NCBI GenBank assembly: GCA_003508835.1
Contig: PUFA01000007.1
Coordinates: 16,019,001-16,083,000, forward strand
Reading direction: 5' to 3'
Source: Eonycteris spelaea
Taxonomy: Eukaryota; Chordata; Mammalia; Chiroptera; Pteropodidae
Length of the DNA: 64,000 nucleotides
The translations under genes and the position numbers were made by a program. Within the stretch, counting starts at the first letter, position 1. Each line of letters starts with the position of its first letter. The notes below the pieces were generated by a model. It did not search any database, had not been told where the DNA came from, and saw only the letters and a list, made by a program, of their open reading frames with translations. This document shows, one piece after another, positions 22,886 through 35,109 of this stretch.

Positions 22886-23030
22886 GTTGTTATCTATATT
22901 GTGCTTATAACGTGCTGGCTTCCATGCTCTTTGTTTTATGCATTATGTCATCCTCCTAACAGCTTTATGAAATGGATGCAAATTTTTTCATTATGTATAA
23001 GGATACTGTCAAGCAGTTAAAGTATGGTTG
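22886..23030 (-). mobile_element. MIR SINE, antisense
   Basis: ttgtgcttataacgtgctgg, tttatgcattatgtcatcc and tcctaacagctttatgaaat follow reverse MIR (actatgtgccagg...catttaatcctcacaacaaccctatgagg). Confidence 0.6.
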
Positions 23031-23599
23031 GCAATTGTTTCTTTTTAATTCAATAGCTCATGTATCTAGGAAAGACACCTGTTCATGACTCAAGAAGCAG
23101 AGAAAATTCAGATTTGAAGAAATCTCCAGAAAAACATCCTTCAAATTTTGACAATTGAAATTATGTAGATATATAACTATTTGCAATAGTGAACAGTGTT
23201 ATGCTATGGAATTGATAACTCACTGTTTCAGGCAAACCATAAGAGAAAGACTAATGGGGTGTGTATGTGTGTGTAGGAAGCTTGTAATTTGATGAATTGC
23301 ATATTTTTTAAATAATTTAAAAATTTATTCAGATTGCAAAACCTACATTTGTTCACGACATTCCCTTTAATAATGAACGTTCCATGTTTTCTTCAAAATA
23401 TATATTTTTAAGCAATTCCTTGAATACTTAGGGTATTTGTTCCTAGCCCTATCTGTACCCAGACTGTCATTAATCTACCATATAAATATGATTTCCAATA
23501 TAATTCTTTTTCATAGCACTTGGGTTTTTCACAAATAATACATATCACAATTTGTAGTTATGAACTTGCAATTATACACTTAATTGTGAATTTTCCTTT

Positions 23600-23705
23600 C
23601 TTTTCTATACTATAAGCTACCCAGAGGGCTGGTTTGTTCGGCTTTATATTCATACATTCTCCCTATTCCTATGCTGTTTATCACATGTTCATGTTTAATA
23701 ATATT
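23600..23705 (+). mobile_element. L2 3' end fragment, sense
   Basis: tactataagctacccagagg followed by the ggctggtttgtt...tatgctg order resembles the L2 3' end (gactgtaagctccatgagggcagggactttgtct). Short and diverged. Confidence 0.45.
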
Positions 23706-24205
23706 AGCTGAGTGAAAAAGACTGAATACATGAAAAAAAATCCATGATTAAATTAAATGCTCATGAAATTAAGAATTCTAAGTTTTTGAGGGAAAGAACA
23801 AAATCCAACTCCAAAAGCTCTTAATAACAGAATTCTCAGCAATGTGTGAGGAGGAAGTGATTGATTTTTGTGCTTTTCTAAACCCTGATATTCTTAACCT
23901 CCATGTTACAGTGTCAAAGAGGCAGTTTCTCAAAACCTGGAAGGAATGGCAACTGGTGAAATGGAAGAAAGTAAAAATGTTTGAGGATCTGCCCCTTCCC
24001 CAAAGATGATCCAATGCTTTTCAACCCTGAAGAGACTTCTCTTATCTCCTAAGAGATACTTTGCTTTTAGCTCAAATTATAGATAGCTCTAATTAAGTAA
24101 ATGTATTGCCAAAAGTCAAACAGGCTTAGTATAGCTCATTAATTTAAATGACTTCTCCGTCAGCTGCCTATGCATGCTGGGTCAAAACAGGTTGTCTATT
24201 ATAGG
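23706..24205. other. Anonymous sequence
   Basis: No repeat recognised. 23780-24060 has fairly balanced composition and a 78-codon minus-strand frame without motifs. Confidence 0.45.
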
Positions 24206-24345
24206 GACTTTCAGTCTGGAGCCTTGAGTTCAAATTCCACTTATGTCACTAATTAGCTGTATGATCTTGAGAGACCAACTTTACCTTCATCAACTTCAGT
24301 TCCTTCTGTAAAATTGAGACACGGTGGACTGTAAAGTTTCTTTTA
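24206..24345 (+). mobile_element. MIR SINE, sense
   Basis: gagttcaaattccacttatg, cactaattagctgtatgatc and ttccttctgtaaaattgag are clear MIR head and core in order. Confidence 0.78.
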
Positions 24346-25094
24346 TCCTTAAAAACAGTTGGATGCTTTTTTTTCCCCCAAAACACAACTACCACATTCA
24401 GTCAAAATCTGTTATAACACATTGATCTCCTAACAAGGTTTACTCCTACTACTTATCTGGCTGGAACATCCTTACCTCAAGCACTGGCATTATAAAGGGA
24501 TTTATATACAGCATTATTTCCGAGAAGTGCACCTTTGGCAGAGGCAAATAGAAATGGTGAAGCAGAATTAGGTTTGTGCATATTTTTCTGGAGAAAGAAC
24601 ACCTCTCTTCCCCTGTGTCCTAGCTTTTAAAATTTCAATTTTTGCCTCCACTAGCCAAAGGAAACTAAACATTATGCAATTATTCAGTGAAAATGCAAGT
24701 GTTGAACAGAAAAATCTGGATGGTGCCATAATTTCATAAAATATGAGTCCCCCCCCTTAAAGAGATATGGGTTTAAACTTAGGATGATAACTGTCTGCAG
24801 CATTTCAACATCAATAAAAGACAAACATAAGCTGAATTAAAGGGTGCTTTATCATAAACATATAAAAGCATTCTCTGTCATATGTACCTGGATAAATCAA
24901 GAAGGCATAGTGCTTAAATAATATTGAGTCGCTCAGAGTATCACCACGTGCTGCTTTCTTTTTTCTCCCCCCTCTCAAGGTGATCTCACCCACTCCTGAG
25001 TAAATAATGTCTTTTTTGTTCCTCAGCTTTGCATCTGCGTTACAAAGTTATCAACTGTTCCAGTTATACTAGTTGGTGATTCTGCGATACCTCA
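24346..25094. other. Anonymous sequence
   Basis: Contains a C8 run at 24751 and no recognisable element. Very old L2 sequence in the last part is possible. Confidence 0.45.
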
Positions 25095-25210
25095 ACCTTA
25101 AACTGACTATAAGATGACTTTAAACCCCACTGCCTCTGCTTTAAGCTTTCCCCTACTCTAGGAAATGGCACCACCATAGCGCAGTGACTCAAGCCAGAAA
25201 TTTAGATATC
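25095..25210 (+). mobile_element. L2 fragment (left part of a split L2), sense
   Basis: ggaaatggcaccaccatagc followed by gactcaagccagaaattta matches the L2 ORF region (gaatggcaccaccatccac..ctcaagccagaaacctgg). It breaks off at about 25210 and L2 wording resumes near 25670. Confidence 0.65.
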
Positions 25211-25640
25211 GTTAAAATAAAATACAAAATGGAGACCGGGCTTGAGAATTTCCTGAGCGGACAAAACCGTTTAAGCCGCATAAGCATAACTAAATCTAAT
25301 TTATTTCATGAACATAAGGAAAACTTAATTTCTCGTGTCTCTGATAATCATAAAAGAAACTTAAGTCATCTTTCTAAAAATAGTTTAATTACTTTTAATC
25401 AATCCCCTGCCATCTGGAACCACACAGTGCAATAACCAGTCATTCTAAAAGTTGACAACTTCATTTTCACTTTATAAACCATTCTGTTATGCCATGACCA
25501 TAAGCTTCATATTTGTTTTAAATTTGAAAGCTCTCAGTTTGTAAAGTGTTCTTATGTGCAGAATAAACTCTTACTAAATACTATTTATTGATTTCATGGT
25601 TTTAAGTTTGCTTTTTCTGAATTATTTTAGAAATTTATCT
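25211..25640 (+). mobile_element. LTR-like insertion inside the L2
   Basis: About 400 bases that are not L2 interrupt it. A polyadenylation signal aataaa lies at 25562-25567 near the right end, preceded by an ataaaccattctg box and followed by a T-rich U5-like end. That layout suggests a solo LTR in sense orientation. I do not recognise the family, and the target duplication is not clear. The 83-codon frame at 25184-25435 spans the L2/insertion junction and is therefore spurious. Confidence 0.4.
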
Positions 25641-25669
25641 CTTTCAAATATTTTCCTTATTTTTTACAT

Positions 25670-26400
25670 TTAATCCATTAGCAAATCTTATCAATTCAAT
25701 ATTTAATGTTAAATCTCTATATCAACTTTATTATGATCCAAGCCAGCATTTTCTCATACTTAAACTATTTTATCCAGATCTCACCCTGGTCCATTTTACC
25801 ACTTGGTAGCAAGTCCATCACTTCCTGTTTTAATATTTTCGTGGCCAACCAATGCAATAACAATAAGCATGAAGCTTTATTCCTAAACCTTCGAATTGGT
25901 TGGCCCTTTGTGATATGACCCACTATTTTTTCAACCTCATGTTGAAAAACATCCTCACTCCTGAATAGAATATAACTTTACAGGACTTTCTTCAGTTTTT
26001 GAAATACATTAAGTTTTTTCCTGGCTCAGCAGTCATTACCCGATATCACCTCTGCTTGCAAGATGTTTTTGTTTTCCTTTTTGTCTGTTTTGCTATTTCT
26101 TCTGTTTCAGTTTGGATGTTACCTTTAACAGACCTTTAGTGAGCCCCTGCCTGATTAAATCTCACCCATTTCTTGCCATTATTGCCTACTCTACTACTTC
26201 GTTTTCTTCTGTGTAACATTTATAAATATATAATCATCGCATCAATAATCAATTCATTGATCATCCACTTGTATCTAGAATGTAAACCATATGGTTAGAT
26301 TATCTTTATCTTATTCATTGTTTTGCCCCATGCTAAACCCATCACCTGTATGGTAGTAAGTACAAAAAAACAAAAACAAAAAATACATTTTTGGAGTGTT
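25670..26400 (+). mobile_element. L2 (right part, to the 3' end), sense
   Basis: The order matches L2: cattagcaaatcttatcaat (~atcagtcaccaagtcctgtc), then the cctgcctgattaaatctcac segment (~gccttccctgaccaccc), then gaatgtaaaccatatggtta and the terminal tggtagtaagtac...gttgaataaatt. It is the downstream half of the L2 begun at 25095. Confidence 0.6.
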
Positions 26401-27460
26401 GAATAAATTACTGGAGTGCTCCCAAAAAGTGTGAAATATTTATCCTGAAGGAAAGTTTCTGTCATGTTCTGTCAAGTTTGTTTGTTTTTTCTTTTTATCT
26501 GAATATGTGGAATTAGGGGACAGTGAGAGGAGAGATCTGTAGCAGATGGAGTGTGAAATAAAAACAATTGGAATTAGAAATGAGAGGGCTGTTACTTAAC
26601 ATCCTAGAAGATGAAGGGCTAGATGGAACCTTGTAATAGCATCGGACTATCTGCAGACTGGGTGTCCATGCCGAGTTAAATGAGAAACTGACCTCTCTTC
26701 TAAAACATGCCAGCAACTGGTATCATTTTTCACAGACTGTGCTTTCAAAATTAGATGTCAGTAATAACAACGGAGAAAGGGAAATGACAAAGAAGACATC
26801 AGTTTCTTCATCAGTATAAACAGACTAAAACTCTTTTACCGCTTGTGGTGCCAGAACGAATTTCCTTCCTAGTTTCCATTTACGCATTTATACTGACACC
26901 AGAACAATATCAGCATTATTTCCACTAAGAGTAGAAAATGAAAGTGGATATTAGACACACAAGGCATTGGGATTTAGAAAATAAACTGGCTCGAGGAGCT
27001 GATGGCTATCAACAGTTCATATGCCCTTTGGAGAGGATTCAATCTATGAAAAGAGGCTTATCTAGATTGCAAAATATTTTATACTCTTCCCAGGAAATGA
27101 AAGTGACCACTGTGCAGATCTGTGCATCTTGCTCTCAGCCGTTCTCAGCTCTCACCCCCTCTGATTCTGTGAATAGAAGAATGTCAGGAGCCCATTTCAC
27201 AATGTTTACACCTAGTATGGAACTGTGAAGTGTTCTATATTTTCAGAGTCTCTTTTTTGCAACCTTCCTCTACACCTGATTGTCCAGGAACTGAGAGCTT
27301 TCAGTCCATCAGTACATTTATATTTAGCTGATCCTTATTTTAGATATAGGTTGTGCCTTTTTCCCTAACTTTATATCTTGAAACTTTAAGCAATATAAGC
27401 TTGTATTTGAATGTGTTTCTGCACGTGTATTTAAGTATACATAAGAGATGTGAAAAGAAC
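26401..27460. other. Anonymous sequence with a 96-codon frame
   Basis: No repeat recognised. A plus-strand frame at 26938-27228 runs from an ATG to a stop over 96 codons. It has no signal peptide, membrane segment or motif I can place and no flanking splice evidence, so I do not call it a gene. The block 26640-27260 has more even composition than its surroundings. Confidence 0.4.
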
Positions 27461-27580
27461 CAACTCTTATCAAGTACTATTTAGATACACTGTTTCCCTT
27501 TTATTCATAAAGGTGAATAAAAAGTAGGTATTATCTTCTCAGGAAACTTGAGTTATAAAGTAAAGGACATTATGTATTAA
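27461..27580 (-). mobile_element. MIR SINE fragment, antisense
   Basis: tatcaagtactatttagata and gtaggtattatcttctcagg followed by aaacttgagttataaag are decayed reverse MIR core wording. Confidence 0.5.
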
Positions 27581-27734
27581 GGTAATAGTCTCTATAAACA
27601 ATTCAGTTGCAAATTTGAATGTTCATACTCTAGGAAACCACTTGCATATTAACTGCTTTTATTACCCTGATGGGATTAATAAGATATTTGCTCACATCTT
27701 TACTATTTAGAAAAAAAATAAATGACAATTTTAA

Positions 27735-29950
27735 AATTATCTGTTGAAGGGCATATTAGTTGTTTCCAGTGTTGGACAATTATGAGTAAACCTACTATCA
27801 ACATCCATGCATGGTTTTGATATGGATATAAGTTTTCAACTATTTGGGGAAATATCAAAGAATGCGAATAGTGGATTCTATGATAAGAGTATCTTTAGTT
27901 TCGTAGGAAACTCCAAAGTCTCTTCCAAATGGTTTGTACTGTTTGTCATTCCTACCAGCAATTGGATGGCTATTGTAAGTATTTGGATTTTAGTCATTGA
28001 AATAGATGTGTAGTGTCATCTCATTGTTTTTATTTGCAATTCCCTAATGGTATATGATGTCGAACGTCTTTTCAAATGCCTATTTGCTGTCTGTATATTT
28101 TCACTGGTAAAGTGTCTGTTCAGATTTCTTGCTTAATTTTTAATTAGGTTTTTGTTTTCTTATTTTCGAATTCTAACAGTACTTGTACATTTTGAATACA
28201 ATTCTTTTATCAGATATATGTTTCGAAAAGATTGTCTCCACCTGTGACTTATCTCTTCATTCTCTTAACAGTCATTTTCACAGAGTAGAAGTTCTAAGTA
28301 TAATGAAGCCCAACTTAATAATTTTTTTCTTTCATTCATCACGCTTTGGCATTATACTTAAAAATGTATTACCAAACTAGATTTTTCTCCTGTGTTTTCA
28401 TCTAGAAATTTTATAATTTTGCATTTTACCTTTGGTCTATGATCCATTCGGAGTTAATTTTGTGAAGGGTCTAAGGTCAGTGTCTAGATTTATTTTTTAG
28501 TTATCATAACACCAATTATCGAGAAGACTGTCCCTTATGTATTGTATTGCTTTTGCTCCTTTGTCAAAGATCAGTTGGTATTTGTGTCTATTTCTGGGCT
28601 CTCAATTCTGTCCCATTGACTTGTGTATTCTTTCACTGATGCCACACTGTCTTGACTACTATAGCCTTATAGTAAGTCTTGAAATTGGGTAATGCCAGTC
28701 TTCTGACTTTGTTCTTCTTCAATATGGTGTTGGCTATCTGGGATCTTTTGCTTTTCCATATAAATTTAAGAATTTGTTGATAATCGCAAATTTACTTTCT
28801 GCATATTTAATTGGGAATGCTTTGAATCTATAGATCAAGTTAGGAAAAACTAATATGTTAACATTATTGAGCTTTCCTATACATAAACATCCATTTATGT
28901 ATCCCATCCATTTATTTGGTTCTTCTTTGATTCCTTTCATCAGTTTTGTATTTTTCCCCATATGGATCGTATCTACATTATATTAAATTTGTATCTATTT
29001 TATTTTATTTTATTTTATTTTATTTTTTTATTTTATTTATTTTGATGCTAAATAAATAGTGCTGTGTCTTTTATTTTATATTCCAATTGTCTTTTGCTGG
29101 CATATAGAGAACAATTGACTTTTGTTTATTATCCTGTAGCCTAGCTCATATTGCTTCTTAGTTCCAGGAGTTTGTTCTTGTTTCTGATTCTTGGATTTTC
29201 CACATGGACAATCATATCCTCTGCAAACAAGACAATTTTCTCTCTCTCTTCCCAGTCAATATACCTTTTCTTTTCTTTCTTTCCCTTATTGATTTGCTAG
29301 GATTTCAATGTACAATGTTAGTTGGGAGTGGTGAGAGGGAAGATCCCTCCGTTGCTGCCAATGTTAGGAGAAGGTCATCTAGTTCCCTCCCATTAAGTAT
29401 GTTAGTCTGAGAATTTTTTGTACATAGGCTACATGAAGTTTGGGACGTCTGCCTCTATTCTCCATTCACTGAATGCTTTTTTTTTTTTTTATCATGAAGG
29501 TATGTTGAATTTTGTAAATTCTTTTTCTGCATCTATTAATATAATTATATGATTTTTTTTCTTGTGCCTGTTGATGTGATAGATTACATTAATTGATTTT
29601 CAAATATTGAACCAGCCTTGCATACCTGTAACAGATCATACTTTGTCAAATATCTTTTTTTTTTTTTTTTGTACACTGTTGATTTCAGTTTGCTAATATT
29701 TGGGGGAGATTTTTGCTTCTATATCTATGAGAGATATTGGTCTGTAGAACCTCTTTCTTGTAACATTTTGCCTTGTTTGAATATAGGGATAATGTTGACT
29801 TCATAGAGTAAATTGGAAGTGTTCCCTCTGCTTCCATTTTCTGGGAAAAAAATGATATAATCTTTCTTAAATTTTTGATAACATTCATTTATGAAACCAT
29901 ATGGGCTTTGTGCTTTGTACTTTTTGGCAGATTATTATGCATTGATTCAT
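27735..29950 (-). mobile_element. Old L1 ORF2 fragment (about 2.2 kb), antisense
   Basis: Antisense ORF2 runs continuously from atctgttgaagggcatatta (C-terminal end) to the RT region near 29950 (aaaccatatgggctttgtgc, aligned with 'ccatctgggcctgg'). The minus-strand frame 28734-28961 preserves the linker after the RT domain: ...NVNILVFPNLIYRFKAFPIK..., which matches L1 ORF2 KM.ILPK.IYRFNAIPIK. Many stops and frameshifts are present. Both ends are missing, so it is a fragment without 3' UTR or 5' UTR. A TTTTA microsatellite interrupts it. Confidence 0.85.
28997..29043. repeat. (TTTTA)n microsatellite in L1
   Basis: About nine TTTTA units on the plus strand, inside the antisense L1. Confidence 0.93.
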
Positions 29951-30399
29951 ATTGTTATATGTTTATGTTTTAAAAATACATACTATCATCTTGTAAACCT
30001 GCTCCAATAGGAAATCAGTTTTAATGAGTTTTAAAATATGAACATAAAGAAAATTGTTATTCATGAATTTATAAGGAAGAAATACATCCCCCTACTGAAA
30101 CCGAAATATTTTTTACAAAAAGTATATATATTATAGACACACACAAATACAAACAAATCACCTTGACTGGACCCTCTGGCGCAAACCTCTCAATGTCTTT
30201 TCATGTTTATAAACACAATGTCTTTACCATGAACTCTGAATTCCTTCATGATTGGCTTCCTGCCACCTTCTCAATTGCATTATTGGTAGTCTTCCTCTCT
30301 CTCAAGTCCCATGCTAGCCAGCTCTCATTCTCTCAGAATTATCAGTGCTGTTCTACAGGGCATTAAAAAAATATAAATCTATAGGATTTCTGCACATAG
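29951..30399. other. Anonymous sequence
   Basis: No recognisable feature. Confidence 0.45.
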
Positions 30400-30716
30400 T
30401 CCTCCTCTGTATTCGTGATTAGCATCTATTTTTATCTTTTGACATCCTTTGTTTTTATTTGGTGAACTTTCTCGTGTCTTGATCAGACTCCTATAAAAAT
30501 GACTACTCTTTATTCATTTCATTTTCTACCATCTGTATTTACATATGTCTGTGATTATTACATTAATATATGTATACTCTACCAAAGAATAAGATCACAG
30601 GAGAATAAGAATAATGTTTCCTTTATTGCTTATTACCTATGTTCAGGATCTCATGTAGCACCTAGCACATAGTAGGCATTTAATAAATACTGTTCAATGA
30701 ACCAATGATTGAAAAA
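30400..30716 (+). mobile_element. L2 3' end, sense
   Basis: The end, cacctagcacatagtaggca then tttaataaatactgttcaat, is the unmistakable L2 terminus. Upstream agreement (30400-30590) is weak. Confidence 0.65.
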
Positions 30717-31869
30717 ATGAAGAGGCATTTCATAGGAAAGTATAGGCACTAAAACAATAATATAAATAAGCAATAATTTTTATTTTTATATTATAGTATT
30801 ATTACTTTTTATATCATTATTTATATAAACAGTGAAGCTTTTAAATCCATGAACATATCTGTGGAAAATTCAAAACTTAATGATATTGAAGAGTTGAATT
30901 TGTTGATAAAGCAAAAAAAAGTATAGTTTGTTAGGTCCTTGTTTCTTTTTGTGAGGATGTGCCTAACCTCAGTTATTATTTCCCGTCACTTATATTTCTA
31001 ATTTCTTCCTCTGAAAGTTTTAGTTCTTTTGAGGAATATTATGAATATTTTGAATCACTTGCTAGGAGTTAGAGGTAAAAATACAGCTGCATCTGAAGAG
31101 GAAAACAATCAAAATCCATTTTCCTATAAGGCCAGCAAATGAAATAAAACAACTTATAAAGCATGCATCACTGGAAAAGTACATTGTAATAGACACAAAG
31201 AATCCAGTGTTTCTTCATTCCGTATTAAACTGTAGTGTTTCTCCCATTGTATTGAAGTTTGAGATTATCCCATAATGTATTAAACCTGCTCTACAGGTGT
31301 TCTTGGCAGAGGCTGATATAAAACAGATAGTAAAAGCATTTTTTTTAGAATTGCAATATGTTTGTTAAGCATTCGTAGGCCCATCATAAGGTATTTTTCT
31401 TTTCTAAATTATACAGTGAAGTCAGCTGAATCAGTAGATTTAAAATGAAAGAACTTGGTTTGTCACAGCTGCTCTCATCAACCTGATTTATTCACTATGG
31501 GTATGGTGTCGTGTACTGGATCAATAAGAAAAAAACAGGAAGATGTTAATTTCTTAATATGCACGGTATATATAAATACACTAAAAATTTGTCAAAATAT
31601 ATGTCTGGCCTTAAATTATAGAAAAGCACATATTGTTGAAAACTGGATAGCTTCCTAATGAGTTGTGTTTTTTGCCATGTTAATTGTTTCAGCCTATGTT
31701 ACCGGTATTATTTTTAATGAAGGCTTCAGAAAGCATGGTACTAGAATCAATACGCATTTTGAATGAGTTGCCTTTTATGTCTTTTATTTGTTTGGGGAGG
31801 AAACTTCAGCAAAAGTTAAATTGGACCGGATCTGCGAAATTCTCTGGAGAGTCTAGCAATGCTAAAACG

Positions 31870-31871
<2 letters not shown>
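30717..31871. other. Anonymous sequence
   Basis: No known repeat. The 99-codon plus-strand frame beginning at 31684 runs through the GT repeat (giving a Cys-Val run) and is an artefact. Confidence 0.5.

Positions 31872-31917
<46 letters not shown>
31872..31917. repeat. (GT)23 microsatellite
   Basis: Uninterrupted GT for 46 bases. Likely length-polymorphic and potentially Z-DNA-forming. Confidence 0.97.
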
Positions 31918-31921
<4 letters not shown>

Positions 31922-32484
31922 TTGGTAGAGCGTCAAGATACCAGCTGCTAAATGAGATACAGGTGTTGATATTGTCCTTTTAACTTGTCAACACATCCTA
32001 TGTGCTAAAATGACTAATTAGTTTTATTGTAATTCCAAAAATCCACAATAAGTCTTTTCATAGTGAAAAACTATATTTGAAAGTTACAGTCCATTTGTTC
32101 TAAAGTAGAGTTGTTGGTGGAAAATAATTATATCATTTGTATTGCTCAGTTCATTTATTAAAAGTAATTATCTCTAGTTTGTGGATTAAGAAGTGATATC
32201 ACAAGTATTACATATTTTAGATATTTTGTCCAAAAATGCATTGCTCAAGAATATCTAAGTGAATTTAGCCTCTTACTACAATAGGGTAGGATCTTTACAT
32301 AAATGTAATGGACAAAGCATGGAATGAAACCCTGCCAACATGCTGCAATTCACATTCAAACCCCAATCACATACAGTGCATTGTGGGGGTTGATAAATGT
32401 TCATTTGGGTACTTGTAGAGGATGCGAGCAAAATACTATTTATGTTTTATCTAAGTTTCCAATATTGAAAGGTGCATTAGTAGA
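31918..32484. other. Anonymous sequence
   Basis: Nothing recognised. Confidence 0.45.
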
Positions 32485-32700
32485 GGCTAACTTATAATAG
32501 CCACTCTTCTGAAGACATTCACTGCACTAATACATGGTATATCATGTAAACCTCACACACAAAAAAAGGTATGAGTTTGACACATACCTATGTACAAATG
32601 AAAAAGCTGAAGTCGGAGTGTTTGCATAACTAGTTCAACCATATGATTAAGTTCAAAACTTGAACTTGTAATTACTATACATCCTGCTATTGTGCATCTC
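32485..32700 (-). mobile_element. MIR SINE, antisense
   Basis: tacatggtatatcatgtaaacctcac, then acaaatgaaaaagctgaagt and ttgaacttgtaattactata, follow the reverse MIR from core to head. Confidence 0.6.
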
Positions 32701-33564
32701 CTTTATCACTTCTTTTATTTTTTCCCTTTCTTTAATTTTTTCCCTTTCCTTTTGTTTTCTTTTCTTTTTGCAGCTATGTTAAGGTAATTACTAGCTCAAC
32801 AGATCCTTATGTCTTTAATGTAGTTTATTTTCACCAACATTTCACTAAGGAAAATGCATCATAATTGAAAGACAAGATGTTTTAAGTCCAGGTGATTGTA
32901 AAATAGAAACTTTAATCACCCTGAACAACAACAAAAATCGATAAACTATGCTTTAAGCAAAATACAATAATTACGAAAATTTTAACCTTTTACTTTGTCA
33001 GTTCAATATGTGAGTTTGGATAAAGAGATTTAAAATGGCATAGATTAATGTTGATAGCTCCACCCTAGCCCAATCTAGCTTGGTTTATCAGTTGAGTCTA
33101 AGCATAAATATATGAAGACATATGTTTTTTAAAAAACTTAAAATATTGCCTTAGTAATTTTTTATGTTATCCCTTTATTGAGAATTTCTCCTTAATATTC
33201 TTATCGCTTTAAAGCTTAAACCCAGTTGCTCAACCAGCCTTTGCTTAAAATTTTAATATATGATAAGTTTTTGGCAGTAATTTAACTCAGTTCTTCATGT
33301 TTTGTGTCGACAGACATGGTTAGAAATGATTTGTCTATATGATAGACTGTACTATGGCAAGTTGCTTATAACTTAGAAGTAAAACAACATAAATCTTCGA
33401 GAAAAAAATAATATAGACATTTTAAAAAACATATGGCTCTTTAATAGGTTTGTAGTAATACTTGGAGCAGAGCATTTAGAGACATTATAAAACTACCTCT
33501 GGCCTTAGAGGGAACACCTTATGAAATTTGGCAAAACTTCTACTTTTGTCATTTCCAAAGTTAC
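32701..33564. other. Anonymous sequence
   Basis: A T/C-rich stretch lies at 32710-32770; nothing else was recognised. Confidence 0.45.
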
Positions 33565-33645
33565 AAGCTCCCATTTTTCAAGTGAGGAAACAAAGTCCAT
33601 TGGGGTTAAATGAGTCATTCGGAGTCTTACAGCCAGTTAGGAACA
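33565..33645 (-). mobile_element. MIR SINE core, antisense
   Basis: ccatttttcaagtgaggaaa then gggttaaatgagtc and ttacagccagttaggaac correspond to reverse MIR core. Confidence 0.55.
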
Positions 33646-34639
33646 TTTTTTTTTTAATGGAAAGTAAGTTCCCCTAATCACCTATAAAATTTAATTTATG
33701 ATATATCATTATTTTCCCTAGAGTTATGAAACAAAATGATTCATTTGAAACCTTTCTGTTCTTGAGAACAGCTTCATAGTACCATTTGGAATTTAGTCCT
33801 AAATAAATATGGAAGCCAAAATAAATAAAGGAATTTTAATGTACAAGAAAAAAATATTATGTACTTGTAGTAAAACTTCTGTAATGTAAGGATGTCTATT
33901 TTATGTAGCGAGGATATATTGATGAAATAATTACATGCTGAATATTGAAAGAGATAGTAATATGAATACACAGTTTAATCCTTTTTAATATACAAGGTAT
34001 TGGGCACAGTGGGTTGAAAACTAGAATTAAAAAAAAATAATTCCATTTCACTAACCACTCTTGCAAAATTATATTCCTAACAACATGAGGCTATGTTCAA
34101 AGGACATAAGGAAAGTTTTATATTCCTTGTTTCTAATGCTTCCTTTTTAGAATAGTTAATTTTATTGTGAAAAATCACCTAACAAATATTCCAAATTTCA
34201 AACACCAGATTCCTCTAAATCATCCTCCACATTGCTTTGGGAGATGGCATTCAAAAATCAAAGTTTGATTATGTTATCTCCCAAAGGTCTTCAATCTTCT
34301 GAATGTGGACCACTATTTTATTATTACCCACAAGAAAATTATTGGAAAGAAACTTCAAAATATTTTTCCACTGCCTTTAGCACTGATTCCCAGTTTTTCT
34401 ATTATCTTTCTTTGATTTTGTTGTTGTTAATTAATTAATTTTTTTTCTTGAGGAAAAACCAAACTCAGTCTTTCTATCCCATGGGACTGAGCCATAGCCA
34501 TATTTTACAATTTTTGGCATTTATACAATTATGGACCATCTAATTATATCTGATCCCATCTCATAACTGATGAAAGCACACAAATTCTTTCCACTTCTCT
34601 GAGGGAGGAATGTGAGAGTGAAATGTATTAACATGGAAT
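33646..34639. other. Anonymous AT-rich sequence
   Basis: Nothing recognised in about 1 kb. Confidence 0.45.
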
Positions 34640-34865
34640 AAAGATTGCATTACTATCTGGCCTTGACCTTCCTATCCTGACTTATCTTCACATCCTTCAA
34701 ATTCTCCATCCTAACTCTCCTAGTCATATTTTCCCAAAACTTTTTGATCTCGTCACACAGAATTTTATGTTCGTGCCTTTGCCCATGATGCCCTTTATTT
34801 CAGAAATATCCTTACACTTTATGTTTTTAAATTGTATTAAAACACTTAAATTCTCTCTTTATAAT
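34640..34865 (+). mobile_element. L2, left part, interrupted by the full-length L1
   Basis: tgcctttgcccatgatgccc matches L2 (tgcctttgcacatgctgttccc), preceded by diverged L2 ORF sequence. L2 resumes at 40512 with aagattcagttcaagtgtac (L2: agactcagctcaaatgtcac). The L1 therefore landed in this L2. Confidence 0.7.
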
Positions 34866-35109
34866 TTTTAAATATTTTATGATAAGGGTGCAATGTGAGA
34901 TCTACATTTTTAATGTACAATACAGTGTTATTAACTATAGGTACAATGTTATATAGAAGTCTCTAGGACTTACTCATTTTGTGAAGCTAACAGCAACTCC
35001 CCGTTTCCCCTCCCCCTAGCTCTAACAACCAGGATTCTATTCTCTGCTTCTGTGAGTATAACTAGCTTAAATACTTCAAGTCAGTGAAATCATGCAATAT
35101 GTAACCTTC

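Noticed and set aside
26938..27228. 96-codon plus-strand frame in non-repeat sequence
   Set aside because: No domain, signal or splice context. A frame of this size is expected by chance several times in 64 kb.
31684..31983. 99-codon frame with a Cys-Val run
   Set aside because: The run is the translation of the (GT)23 microsatellite.
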